DNA from: Chloromonas sp. AAM2
Taxonomy: Eukaryota; Chlorophyta; Chlorophyceae; Chlamydomonadales; Chlamydomonadaceae
NCBI GenBank assembly: GCA_004335635.1
Contig: QAXH01006164.1
Location: 875-64,874 of the forward strand
DNA: 64,000 bases
Direction: 5' to 3'
Under the pieces are notes generated by a model. That model made no database searches, had not been told where the DNA came from, and saw only the letters and a program-made list of their open reading frames with translations. The translations under genes and the position numbers were made by a program. Shown here piece after piece: positions 39,092-49,210 of this stretch. Numbering within the stretch: position 1 is the stretch's first letter; each line of letters opens with the position of its first letter.

Positions 39092-41066
39092 TCAGCGGAG
39101 GCGGCTCATTTTTCCCCATCTTGAACATGCCCTACCTGGGTTGGGAATGCCCAGAGTCTTCGCCAAGTCCTTCATCTTGTCCTTCATGCCCTGTAGAACA
39201 AGGCACCGCAGGGTTACAAGTTGCACGTCAGCCACTGCACTCACAACTCCGCTTGACACGGAGAGGGTGCAGCCCTCGGTGCCACCGCAAAGATGTGGAG
39301 AAACGACCCATGCATGGTTCGTATCTCCATCCGATTCCCCAGCTTGGCAAATAAAGGATGCAGCCTTTGAACTAGTGCCAACCTTTGCTGGAAAGGAAAT
39401 GCCTACGTTGTGTGCGCGACTGCCTCCAGAAGTTGACGTGAGCAGTGATTTTGTGCTGCTCTCATAGGTTCCTTGCATAATATTTGTGCAGAAACGATGT
39501 TGGGGTTTCCCCACCGGCTGCACAGGCCATTCACCCACCGTGACGCTCTTTGAGTGCGCGTCCTTCATGGCCAGGGTAACGCGCCGGGACAGCTCCTGCA
39601 TAACACACAGTGCAACCGGCAACACGCGTCGAACACAAGATGTGATGCGGGCAAGGCATGGCTGGCGGTGCATGGGAATGACTGTGCCGCAAGACAAGTC
39701 ATGCATCCACGCACGATTTGCTTCACCATGACACTGTGCTACCTTGTCTGTCAACCACCATGGACGGCTTCCTGCAGCTTTTCAGTGTCTTCCACTGCTA
39801 CTGTGGCCTCTGCTCAGACATGGACAAGAGCCGTTGCCTGTGCTATGATAGACGTGATACATTCAGCCATCATGCAGCATGTGGATGATGCCTGCATGGC
39901 GCACCTCTGGCCCACTGTCAATAGCGGCCTGTGTGAGGTCCACTGACTTGGGCTCCTGGTTGCCGGTCATGATGACCTGCATGCATGCGGCGGGGCTCGC
40001 ATGCATAACAAATCATGCGATAACTATTTAAGGTGCCAACAGAATGGGCAGTACTCGTACGTTCGTCTGTCCTATGCAGTCCTCATGAACGGGCAACACT
40101 GCATTGCTGATTCGGCTGATCCTTTCCCGCCATCTGATCCTGTTGTGGGCTACTTCCTGTGCACTCAGCCCATTGCTGGGGCACTGTTGCTGCAAGGAAG
40201 GGCTGATGTCAGGCCCCACTGTAGTGCAGATATGCACCCCTGCTGTGGCGAGTGCGTGTATGTGCGCCGGTCACATTAAGACTGCCAGTCCTCACCCTGA
40301 CGGTCTCCTCCTCGTCATAGCCTTCAAATTCAGTGCTGCGCAGAGAAGTGCACGTGGTATTAGTGATAGCTCATAAGAGCCGTCCAAGCAACACGTCATG
40401 AGGGCACAACATCGAATGTGATGTGCATCGTGTGTAAAGCAGCATCCAGGCAGCCTTCTCACGAGCTATTGTGGCACACCATGGTGTATGCAAAAACATG
40501 ATGGACATGGTCTAGGACGATGAGGCATCCTGCATGTCATGACAGCCTGGCATGACATGAGCGTACCCCTTGGGCCTGACACCTGGCACGATCCTCACTT
40601 AGGGCATGACTCTGGGCATGAACTCACTTGGCTAGCTCCTGCTGTACTCGCTGCGTTTCAACTTGCACAAGCTGCTGTGCCTTCTTAACGCTTTCCATCA
40701 AATTCTTCATGTCAAATGGGTTTCCGCCGCCGCCCTGCATGATGTCCACGCAGCAGATGACAGGATGAAATGCTGGCTAACTCCACTTGCATGTGATAGG
40801 CCTTCGATCGCTGAGCTGCCATATGAATGCACCAACCGCACCTGGCCAAAAAGGTTGCACACTTGCAAGCTCCTCCGCCCTGATGTGCAAGGCCTTGCAC
40901 ATCTGCAAGCGGATAGCGGGGATGTTGCCTGCAGATTTCATTGTGACTGTCGCATCGTCGATCAGTCCGTCAGATCGCACCTCGGTGTTGGTAGCACGCT
41001 TTGCTGACGACCGGAGGCCGATCGAACTGATTGCAAGCGAAGGGTGGTGCTTGATAGGGCTGCCAT
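39092..41066 (-). CDS. YbaB/EbfC-family (STIC2-like) protein, probably plastid
   Basis: Supported exons (5' to 3'): first exon from ATG 41066 (end uncertain, near 40999), 40734-40628, 40335-40296, 39976-39905, 39807 to about 39766, 39595-39539, and 39190 to 39136 or to a stop at 39092. The core reads GGNPFDMKNLMESVKKAQQL, ELANTEFEGYDEEETVR, VIMTGNQEPKSVDLTQAAI, KDAHSKSVT and MKDKMKDLAKTLGIP: the YbaB fold of bacterial nucleoid-associated proteins and plant plastid STIC2/At2g24020. The first exon (MAALSSTTLRLQSVRSAS) looks like a transit peptide. Bacterial members bind DNA as dimers; STIC2 is linked to thylakoid protein biogenesis, so the role could be either. I could not find junctions keeping phase at exon 1/2 and exon 5/6, so there may be a missed small exon. 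Confidence 0.8.
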
Positions 41067-42396
41067 GATGCTGAGTTTGTATGCAATCTAGCGAGCGTGC
41101 TGTGGCTGGAAATGTTGCAGGTGGCGGAAGACAGGTTGGGTGACGTGTGATGGCCGTGACGTAGAACTGACTGTCAGTGGTACGGCCACCAGGCTGCTAC
41201 TGCAGAGATACACAGTGTGCATGTTTGATCATCATCATGTGTAAGGCGGTACGAGCAACATTCCTCAACGATCGCGGCCATTCCTCCCATATGATGAAAG
41301 GCCTGTACATGGGCCCATGGCACTACTGGCGTTCCTCGCAGAGGAGGGCAGCAACCAACCGTCATGCCAGCCAACCATGCAAGACCGCATGTTTGGCACG
41401 CATGCGCGAAAGCCTGGGAGAAGTGACCTCACATTCTGAACCGCCTGTGCCACAACCGTGTGGCTATCCTGGCCATGCCACCCCATGACAGCCATGTGGT
41501 CAGCAGCAGAGCCTTGTTCAAACGCCAAGCATTGAAAACAATAACATGCCTCACTTGAGGGGAGGAAATCCCTGCCGTCCAACCTACAAGTGAAGGGGAT
41601 TACGACACACTGTGATAGTAATGGTGGTGACCACCTCTGGAGGTATTATCCTGTCCGCAAACCTCGTTACACCCAAAATGGCCTGAAAATGTATACAGTA
41701 CTATGCAATTGTCAGCGGTCCCTGCCAACCGAAAGCAACGTCTGCAAATGATATATCCTCAGAATTTCTCAACAATGCCTCGCACTGGTTCCAGCACTGC
41801 ACTGCCTGCCAGCAGGCCTTCGCACGCTACAGAGTGCCTTTACTTGCAGCTTACGGCTGGTCAGACGGGATTCAACCCCGATCCAACAAGCAAAAGAACC
41901 AGATCATCCATTCAACTGAGGGAAATGTTGACCTGGTGCCTATAATCAAGCTGCGGGATTCACTTGGTCAGAGAGAGTTCGTCCCGTCCAAGACGACCCA
42001 CTGCACGTTGACCTGCAGCGATCGGATTATCTTGGATGCTGTGCCAGCAAGCCCCACAACTAACACCATTCATCAATTCCAACGACACCAACTAACACTC
42101 AAGGTACTGGCGCGAATGCCCAAAAAACGTTTACCAGGAATACCTTGTCACGTGCCATCCGCCTGGCACCAGCTGCTTCCAACTCGGCACCGCAACATGA
42201 CATCAGCTCATTTTGCAGGCCTTCCGCTGCAAAACCTTAATCTGCCAGCTGGCAAACGAACATAGACCGGCTATGCCAAGCCTTCATGCTTCAGTTGCAC
42301 ACTGCCACTCAAGTGTGCATCTTTCTACATCGGCCTGTTAACTTAAAAAACCTTGTGAAACCGCTCTACCACGCGACCAGTGCCCAGCGTGCCTGG
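41067..42396. other. Intergenic region with an S2 copy
   Basis: Holds the S2 copy at 41551-41690 (-). Nothing else recognisable. Confidence 0.5.
41551..41690 (-). repeat. Dispersed repeat family S2, copy 4
   Basis: Its minus strand reads GGCCATTTTGGGTGTAACGA, GGTTTGCGGACAGGATAATA, CCACCATTACTATCACAGTG and CCCCTTCACTTGTAGGTTGG. The upstream block ATTTTGGGTGTAACGAGG is shared with the copy at 47655, so the element extends beyond the core. Confidence 0.8.
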
Positions 42397-45300
42397 TCAC
42401 CAGGTCAGCCTGCCCTCCACGCACTCCTTTGCCAGCTCCCTCCCAATCAAGAACCTGCGGATCTCACTGGTACCCGCTCCGATCTCATACAGCTTGGCAT
42501 CTCGCAGCAGGCGGCCTGTGGGGTACTCGTTCACATACCCATTGCCACCCAACACCTGCGGATCAGGATGTGAAGCCACAGCTGTCAGAAAGCTTACTCC
42601 CGGAGGGCAGAAGTCCAGCAATAAGAGCGAGCAGCACACAGAACGAACACCGCCAGTCCACAACAATGTGTGGCAGCCGAACAAGGTGCCATTGCCTCGC
42701 CTCGCCCAGCCCTCTGGTGCACATGTCTCACCAGCAGCACTGCAGCCTGCCCTGCTCACACACACCTGCTATTTGTATGCCTGACTTGCATTCACCGCTG
42801 CTTCCCTTGCCACACCGTCGCCAATCCAGACCTGTTGAGCTGCCAACAGCGCCCCTGTTTGATACAGTTGCAGTTGTGAATGATGCGCTCCAACTGTTGC
42901 TTGATGGATTACCCGTTGATATGGGATACGTCCGCAACAGACAGGATCTATCCTGATACTGTTACACCATATCCCACACACCTGAATTGCGTCCCACACA
43001 CCTGAATTGCGTCCCACACACCTGAATTGCGTCCCACACACCTGAATTNNNNNNNNNNNNNNNNNNNNNNNNNNNNNNNNNNNNNNNNNNNNNNNNNNNN
43101 NNNNNNNNNNNNNNNNNNNNCCTAAATTGCGTCCCACACACCTGAATTGCGTCCCACACACCTGAATTGCGTCCCACACACCTGAATTGCGTCCAGCGCA
43201 CACTGGGTAGCGGTCTCAGCGCAGTACAGAATGACCGCAGCGCAGTCCTTCCGGTCTGCCACGCCCATGTCCGCACTCGCCGCCACGCGCTGCACAAACG
43301 AGCGGCATGCCTGGAGCCGCGCGTACATGTCCGCGAGCTTGCCCTGGATCAGCTGGAACTCGGAGATGGCCTGTCAAGCGACAGAAAGGGGTCAGCAGAA
43401 CTTAGTTGGGGATGTGTAGTGCGTGTTGGAGAGGACAGCAGTGGGCTAATAGCATGAACGGTGTGCCCAGCTTGCCTGAACCCCGCACAGCTGTGTCAAA
43501 GTGTCTCTGTTAAGGCTGCAGAAGCTTTCAACTTGTTTCTATTTCAGTGTCAGTAAGGGCATTCCAGTGGTGCACGCAGGTCTGGCCACAGCCGGTAAAC
43601 AGTGGCCCAACGAAGCAACAATGCACCACACATGACAAGCTGGGCTGCAAGCGTTCTTGACATGGTTCTCCAACTCGCCTGTCCAAACTGTTTCCTCTGC
43701 GTGGCGTAGGGCAGGGCCACGTCCATGCAGGCCTGCATGAGGCCCACGGGGCTGGCAGAGAGCACCAGGCGCTGCGCAGCAGGAGCAAGCAGACACAGCG
43801 GGGATGCGTCCGGTGCCTGTTCCAAAAGTGCGGCAAGCTGAGCCTGGTTTGCAGCTGGCTGTGCGGACCAGGGTGCGCAAATGGGACCAGGGTGCGTTGT
43901 ACAAATGTTACAGCGGCTAGGAGGAGGCAACAACATACCCATTGCACAGAGCCCGTGGATGGCATCAGGACTGTGTCTTGGCTCATATGTGGATGCTGTG
44001 GCTTGTGCTCGTGAGGCGCTGAGATTGGGGACCAATCCTGGGACCTTGGCCCTGCCCAATCTCACCTCCAGGTCCAGACCGCTCATCATGACCGCCACGC
44101 CTGCAGGGATGCAGAGCACACAGGTGCCATCAGGCCTCAGCCCTGGGCGGGTGCCATGTGCAGGAGGATGTGAGCATCTGAACAAAGCAACTTTAGTAAT
44201 TGTACGCACACATTTCTCCCCCAGACGATACGCTGTTAGCTGATAGAATGGAAATACTTTGTACATGAGAAGTGGAGAGGTGAACCCAGTGAATTGTGAC
44301 ATGGCAGTGTTGCTGCATGGGCTCGTGCAGCAGACCATGCTGGTGAAACGGACACGGCAGCCCCTCTTGTCCCCAAACAAAGCTGTTTGAGAGCTCATTA
44401 GGCTGTCTCCCACCTTTGTTCAGGCCTCCCAGGATGTTCTCCTTGGGGACCATGCAGTTCTCAAACACAAGCTGCGCGAGCACGGCAGACGCGCAGACAA
44501 AGATGACGGATCAATTAGACATAATGACCGATTGGAAATCCAGCCTGGGCAGCTGACACACTGAAAACGCTGTGCTCATCACCCAGGCGCTATGAAAGTA
44601 TGCAATCCGCTGCAACCCTCCATCTGTTCGGTTTGGCCAGTCATGCACTGCACCCTCCGCACATGCACTGCACCCTCCGCACATGCACTGCACCCTCCGC
44701 ACATGCCGCAAGGGTCCCGTGGTGTGCTGTCCAGGTGCATGAGCTAGTGAAGCACGCGAGCGCGTCAGCCGTCACCGCTCTGTCAGTACACGCACCGCCC
44801 GCCACAGTCAGACCCTGGCTCAAGGTCAAATGTAACAATAACGACAAGGAGCTGTGTAACACAGCAGCTCATACCTAGCTAGTGTTTGGAGCCCTTTTCC
44901 TGCCGTAACATGGATGAATCCGATCTCAATAGTGCTCACTTTCCCGGTGACAAGCTCTTGCGCAAAGCCATCGTCATGATAAGCAATTCGGCCAGCCTAT
45001 GCCACGCATGAGCAGTCGAAGAATTTGAGTTAACTCATAGCGTGCACTGGTCGCCATACCTCGCACGTATCGCTGCCCCGCATGCCCAGCTTGTCCAGCT
45101 TCTGTGCAGTGCTGAACCCCTCCATGCCCTTCTCGATGATGAAGGCGGTGATGCCCTTAGGGCCCAGCTCTGGGGCAGTCTTGGCGTACACTATCAACGT
45201 CTTGGCCTGTGACATGCACAGAGCCACTGACGGGTGGGCAACTGGGGTGAGAACGATTGGACCGCTAGCTGACTGCCTGTTTGTCTCCAGGTGAGCACGA

Positions 45301-45881
45301 TTACCGGCCAGAGGCAGCAAGCGTGTCGTGTGTGCCTCGTGCTAGCACTGTGGATGCACTGAGCTGTCTCTGCAGCCAGCCACACCCTTGCATGCCTGCA
45401 CCCACCGTGGGTCCGTTAGTGATCCACACCTTCTGACCTGTGAAGCGCACACGTGACACAGCAAGAAGCTGCACGCGACGCAAAACCCAGTGCTCTCTAC
45501 TAAAACCTTCACCATCCTGTAATACCTGTGTGCAGAGCCTTTGGTCTGTGCCCAGACAATGTGTACAAACTTCTCCAACACCTTCCCTCCACCTCCTGTT
45601 GTGTTGGCCACCATGTAGCTCAAGGGTCACTCGACCATGTCACTCAAGCATATCACTCAAGCACGGCAGTGACTGAACAGTCAGCATCCCTGCTACGCCA
45701 TGCCTGCCCTGCCCTGTCATGTCCTACCATTCAGCAGGAAGTGGTCGCCCTTGTCCTCAGCCTTGAGGCGCATGGACACCACATCGCTACCGCTGTTGGG
45801 CTCGCTCATGGCCAGGGCCCCCAGGTGGTCACCTGCACAACACACGCAAGGGTCGCCAAGACCAGCACTGCAACCTGAATA

Positions 45882-45931
<50 letters not shown>

Positions 45932-48646
45932 AGCATCGTAACGTGAACCAACTAGGCTCCATGTGCCGTGCTACTCACGTCTGGATGGTTGCGGCCTGCG
46001 GCCCATGACCATGCTCAACTCAAAAGCGGGCTGAAGAGATTTCAGGTGCTTTCATCAGAAAAGGGTAGGTTATGCCTGATGGCTCAGAGACCAAGTATCC
46101 TTCACCCTGCTGCTGAACAAACGACCACACATCCCAGGTGAATGTTCAAAATGTTCGGGGGAAGCGGCCATGCAGACGTGTGTTGATAGCCCATCGAGCA
46201 AATCTGCAAGGCCCACTCGAGTAATGGATCATGCTGGACGAAACAAGCATTTCAATTGATGCACTCACTCAATGTGCAGCTAACCGCCCCAGTTAAACCT
46301 TAGCGCACATCCTTTCAAAGAAAAACTCGCACACATGATCACCCATGACTGTGAAGCTCACCAGCCCTGTCCGACCCACCGGTAGTGAGGGGCGGCAGGT
46401 ACTTAGCCAGCTGCTCAGGGGTGCCATTGCGCACTAGCTGGTTGACACACAGGTTGCTGCAGCAGAATGCAGGGAAGATGACACGAAATGCTTGCTTTGC
46501 ATTACCACCCGCTCAGTAACAGGCGAGACCAACCTCTGCTGACTCAGCGGGAAGCCTCGTTACTTTTGTCACACATGCTAGAACTCTGCTATGCCTGCCA
46601 GCCTTGAGGCGCTTGGCTTACAGCGGCCCCATGGCGGATACGGCGCTGTTGATAAATCACGCCATGTGGAGCAAATTCAAGCAATACTGTACCGCTGTCT
46701 AAGCTGCCAGAATTGCAATATCTTGCCAGCCCGCTTCTGCCAACCACATGTGTCAGTTCCACCCCATCCATGCTGTCTGCCATGCTGCCTGCCGTGCATT
46801 TGTTTGCCAGCCTGCTTCTTTGAACACACTGGCAGTTGAACGGCATCCATGCTGCCTCGTATGCATGGGCCTGCACCTGTGCGCGGCGTAGCTGAGGCCC
46901 ACCGCCCCGCTGGCCCGACTAATCTCCTCTGCACACAGCAGGAGCACATTCATGTGTGTGTGTGTGTGTGTGTGTATGTGTGTGTGTATGTGTGTGTGTG
47001 TGTTGTTCCACATGTTCAGTTGGCCGTGTGCCTGGCTTGTGGTGCATGATTGCCTGTGAGAGTTAGCGCTAGCAGCAAGATCCACACAGATCAGGGTGAT
47101 AGGGTAGCTTTTCAGCTGGCTGTCTTGCGTGACAGGCCTTGCAATGTTTGAAATTGTGTTACGTGCCAGTTTGGTGAAAGTTTGGGTGGCAAGCACACGT
47201 CCTTTCCCAGGTTTTGCACTTCCTGCAAAACTACCCAGTTTGCCACTGTGTGCGGGCTAGGCTTGAGGTCTAGTCACAATTCTTGTTGATGACTTGGACT
47301 ACCTAACACAGCTCAATGAATGAGGCTTGAACCAAAGGGTGTGTCTGATTGGCAACACACGTGGCATACAATTTGAAGGTACGTACTCACCCACAGCGAT
47401 GCAATGCATGGAATACCCCATGCCCATCCCTCCATATTCCTGCAAGCATGCCAGAAGCGGCTTGTTTGTTCGCAGAACTAAAGGCAATACTGTAAATGCC
47501 ATGTGCGGCACATGTGATCAGGACAGAGCCATGGTCCATCACAACCTGCAAGGCGATTCATCACACAGATCAAGCACGGATTCGGAATCGATTTCACTAT
47601 GCTTTCCGACTTGCACATGTTTTCAGGCCCATTTTTTGGTTCTAACGATGTGGCCATTTTGGGTGTAACGAGGTTTGCGGACAGGATAGCACCTCGAGGG
47701 GTTGGCCACCACCATTACTATCCTGGTGTGTCGCAATCCCCTTCACATGTAGGTTGGGCGGGTTGGAATCCCTCCCCTCTTGTGATCAGGAGTACAGACC
47801 ATACCATTGCAGATCCAGGCAGTGTGCTGAACGCATTCTGGGTCTAACAAGGTTTGCGGACAGGATAGCACCCCGAGGGGTGGAAACCACCATTACTATC
47901 GCTGTGTGCCGCAATGCCCTTCACTTGTAGGCTGGAACGGTAGGAGTCCCTTCCCTAATGTAATCAGGAGATGGTGATGAGCGAGGTTTCCCATAGCTGA
48001 TTGTCATGGTCGTCCCACTATCATGCGGCTTGCTGTTGCAGATGCAGCAGGCCTACCAGCTATGTATATGGAGCATGCCACTGCCACATGCTTCACTTAT
48101 GGCTAACAGAGCACAACACGTCATAAGCATGCCTGCGTCTTCCATACTTCCTGACTGCTTGATGTGTTAGCTGAAACTTGTAGAATTCGCAGCGTCAATA
48201 ATCATAGGCTGTAAGACACACTGCATCAAGTTTAAATCCATCTGGGTGTGCAGCAACCCTAACCCCTCAGGCCAAGCTGCTATCATCTTGATAGAGAGCA
48301 ACCCCAATACCTGTGGAGCCGTGATGCCTGCAAGAGAGGAGATACAAGGCAATGTCACTGAGGTTGCGCCTGGCTCCGCGTGTGTGCCAGCTCAGCTCCT
48401 GGCGAAACCCTAATGCGACCCCTCACCTAGGAGCCCATTTTCTCCGATAAGTTTCCATACTGAGGCTGGTGTGTTATTGTTTTCGTCAATGGAGTGCGCA
48501 AGAGGTGCAATTTCTCGCTGCGCAAACTCTTTGACGGAGAGTCTGAATTCGTGGCACTCCTCAGGTGACGCTGGAGCGCCGAAGTGCCGCAACAAGGCCG
48601 GTACTGCTCTGAATTTGCTGGCAAAATGACAACAGCGCTGCAACAT
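42397..48646 (-). CDS. Isovaleryl-CoA dehydrogenase, mitochondrial (13 exons)
   Basis: This acyl-CoA dehydrogenase converts isovaleryl-CoA to 3-methylcrotonyl-CoA in leucine degradation, passing electrons to ETF. Exons (5' to 3'): 48646-48427, 48327-48311, 47439-47391, 46928-46877, 46456-46380, 45832-45728, 45437-45406, 45206-45060, 44471-44414, 44100-44066, 43771-43679, 43370-43182, 42555-42397; 410 aa, all phases matching, close to the usual ~420. A basic N-terminal leader ([20 protein letters not shown]) fits mitochondrial import. Family blocks: [102 protein letters not shown] and [20 protein letters not shown]. The Glu in SGLDLER (E264) is at the position of the isovaleryl-specific catalytic base. 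Exon 2 is only 17 nt, intron 11 has a GC donor, and the last intron starts with a minisatellite of duplicated donors. Confidence 0.96.
42974..43190 (-). repeat. 20-bp minisatellite made of exon end plus splice donor
   Basis: On the gene strand the unit is ACGCAATTCAGGTGTGTGGG. The exon-proximal unit supplies the last codons (Asp-Ala-Ile-Gln) and the donor (CAG|GTGTGT) of exon 12. Unit boundaries fall at 42981, 43001, 43021, 43041, then an N gap, then 43121, 43141, 43161 and 43181. The gap keeps exact 20-bp register, so about ten to eleven units are implied. Confidence 0.95.
43049..43120. other. Assembly gap inside the splice-donor minisatellite
   Basis: Seventy-two unknown bases. Units on both sides are in the same 20-bp phase (43041 and 43121 differ by 80), so the gap length equals an integral number of units. 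Confidence 0.98.
43371..43678 (-). other. GC-AG intron of the isovaleryl-CoA dehydrogenase gene
   Basis: Exon 11 ends QRKQFGQ (…GGACAG) and the intron starts GCGAGT; exon 12 begins after TTGACAG with [11 protein letters not shown]. Using the nearby GT four bases further would break the frame. Confidence 0.9.
44642..44706. repeat. 20-bp tandem repeat, three units plus
   Basis: Units of CATGCACTGCACCCTCCGCA begin at 44642, 44662 and 44682 with a partial unit after. It lies in the intron between exons 8 and 9 of the isovaleryl-CoA dehydrogenase gene. Confidence 0.93.
45883..45931. repeat. (CA)24 microsatellite
   Basis: Uninterrupted CA tract in the isovaleryl-CoA dehydrogenase intron about 50 bp upstream (gene strand) of exon 6. 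Confidence 0.95.
46953..47003. repeat. (TG)n microsatellite
   Basis: TG tract with two TA interruptions, in the intron just before exon 4 of the isovaleryl-CoA dehydrogenase gene. Confidence 0.95.
47655..47788 (+). repeat. Dispersed repeat family S2, copy 5
   Basis: ATTTTGGGTGTAACGAGGTT, GCGGACAGGATAGCACCTCG, CCACCACCATTACTATCCTG, TCGCAATCCCCTTCACATGT and GGGTTGGAATCCCTCCCCTC. Sits in intron 2 of the isovaleryl-CoA dehydrogenase gene, antisense to it. Confidence 0.85.
47834..47970 (+). repeat. Dispersed repeat family S2, copy 6 (tandem to copy 5)
   Basis: Begins TTCTGGGTCTAACAAGGTTT and follows copy 5 in the same orientation after about 45 bp. More diverged than copy 5. Confidence 0.85.
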
Positions 48647-49210
48647 TTTCTTTTCGTTCCTCCAAGTTGTGGCCCTTTTGCGTACGATCTGACATCATAT
48701 GAGGCGGGAACCTTGGACGCGCACGTCACACCGTTTTCACGAACCCATCAAAGACGTGGTTTCACTCAAGTGACCCTACCCTGTCTTGATGCTTGCCCTC
48801 CTAGAAGTGACAATCAGCCTATGGCACTCACAGGCTCTCCCACTGCTGGACAAGCCCAAGCCTGCCAACCTCCGCATGGTCATCATGTCTGCCTGGTCAT
48901 CATGTCGGTGACTGGATAAGAAACAAGGGGAGCAAAGCATCATAAGCAGCACGCATTATCACAGTGACCTGCCAAACCCTGCCAATTTACAGCATCCTTG
49001 GTCCAAGCCTCTCGCAACCCGCAGTGATGATATCAGCGCTCCGCCCAGCATGCAACGTCTCAAGGCCTGCCAACTCCTTACGGTTCTCTGAGCTACGGCA
49101 GCAATCACTAACACTTCCTGAAAGGAATTAAGCTCAAGCGAACGTATCTGTTTGGTCTGCCGCACTGCGAGCTGTGGACTGCAGCATGGGAAAGATTGTG
49201 TTGAATGTGC
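48647..49210. other. Intergenic spacer, IVD promoter side and RPN2/Swp1 3' side
   Basis: A 564-bp spacer between two minus-strand genes. A minus-strand TGTAA at 48987-48991, about 220 nt past the next gene's stop, is a possible poly(A) signal. No gene seen. Confidence 0.45.

Noticed and set aside
39092..39754. 220-codon minus-strand ORF
   Set aside because: Only 39595-39539 and 39190-39136 within it match the YbaB family; the rest is intron-like.
43550..44413. 287-codon minus-strand ORF
   Set aside because: It is read-through of isovaleryl-CoA dehydrogenase exon 11 and neighbouring introns; family homology requires splicing at 44066, 43771 and 43679.
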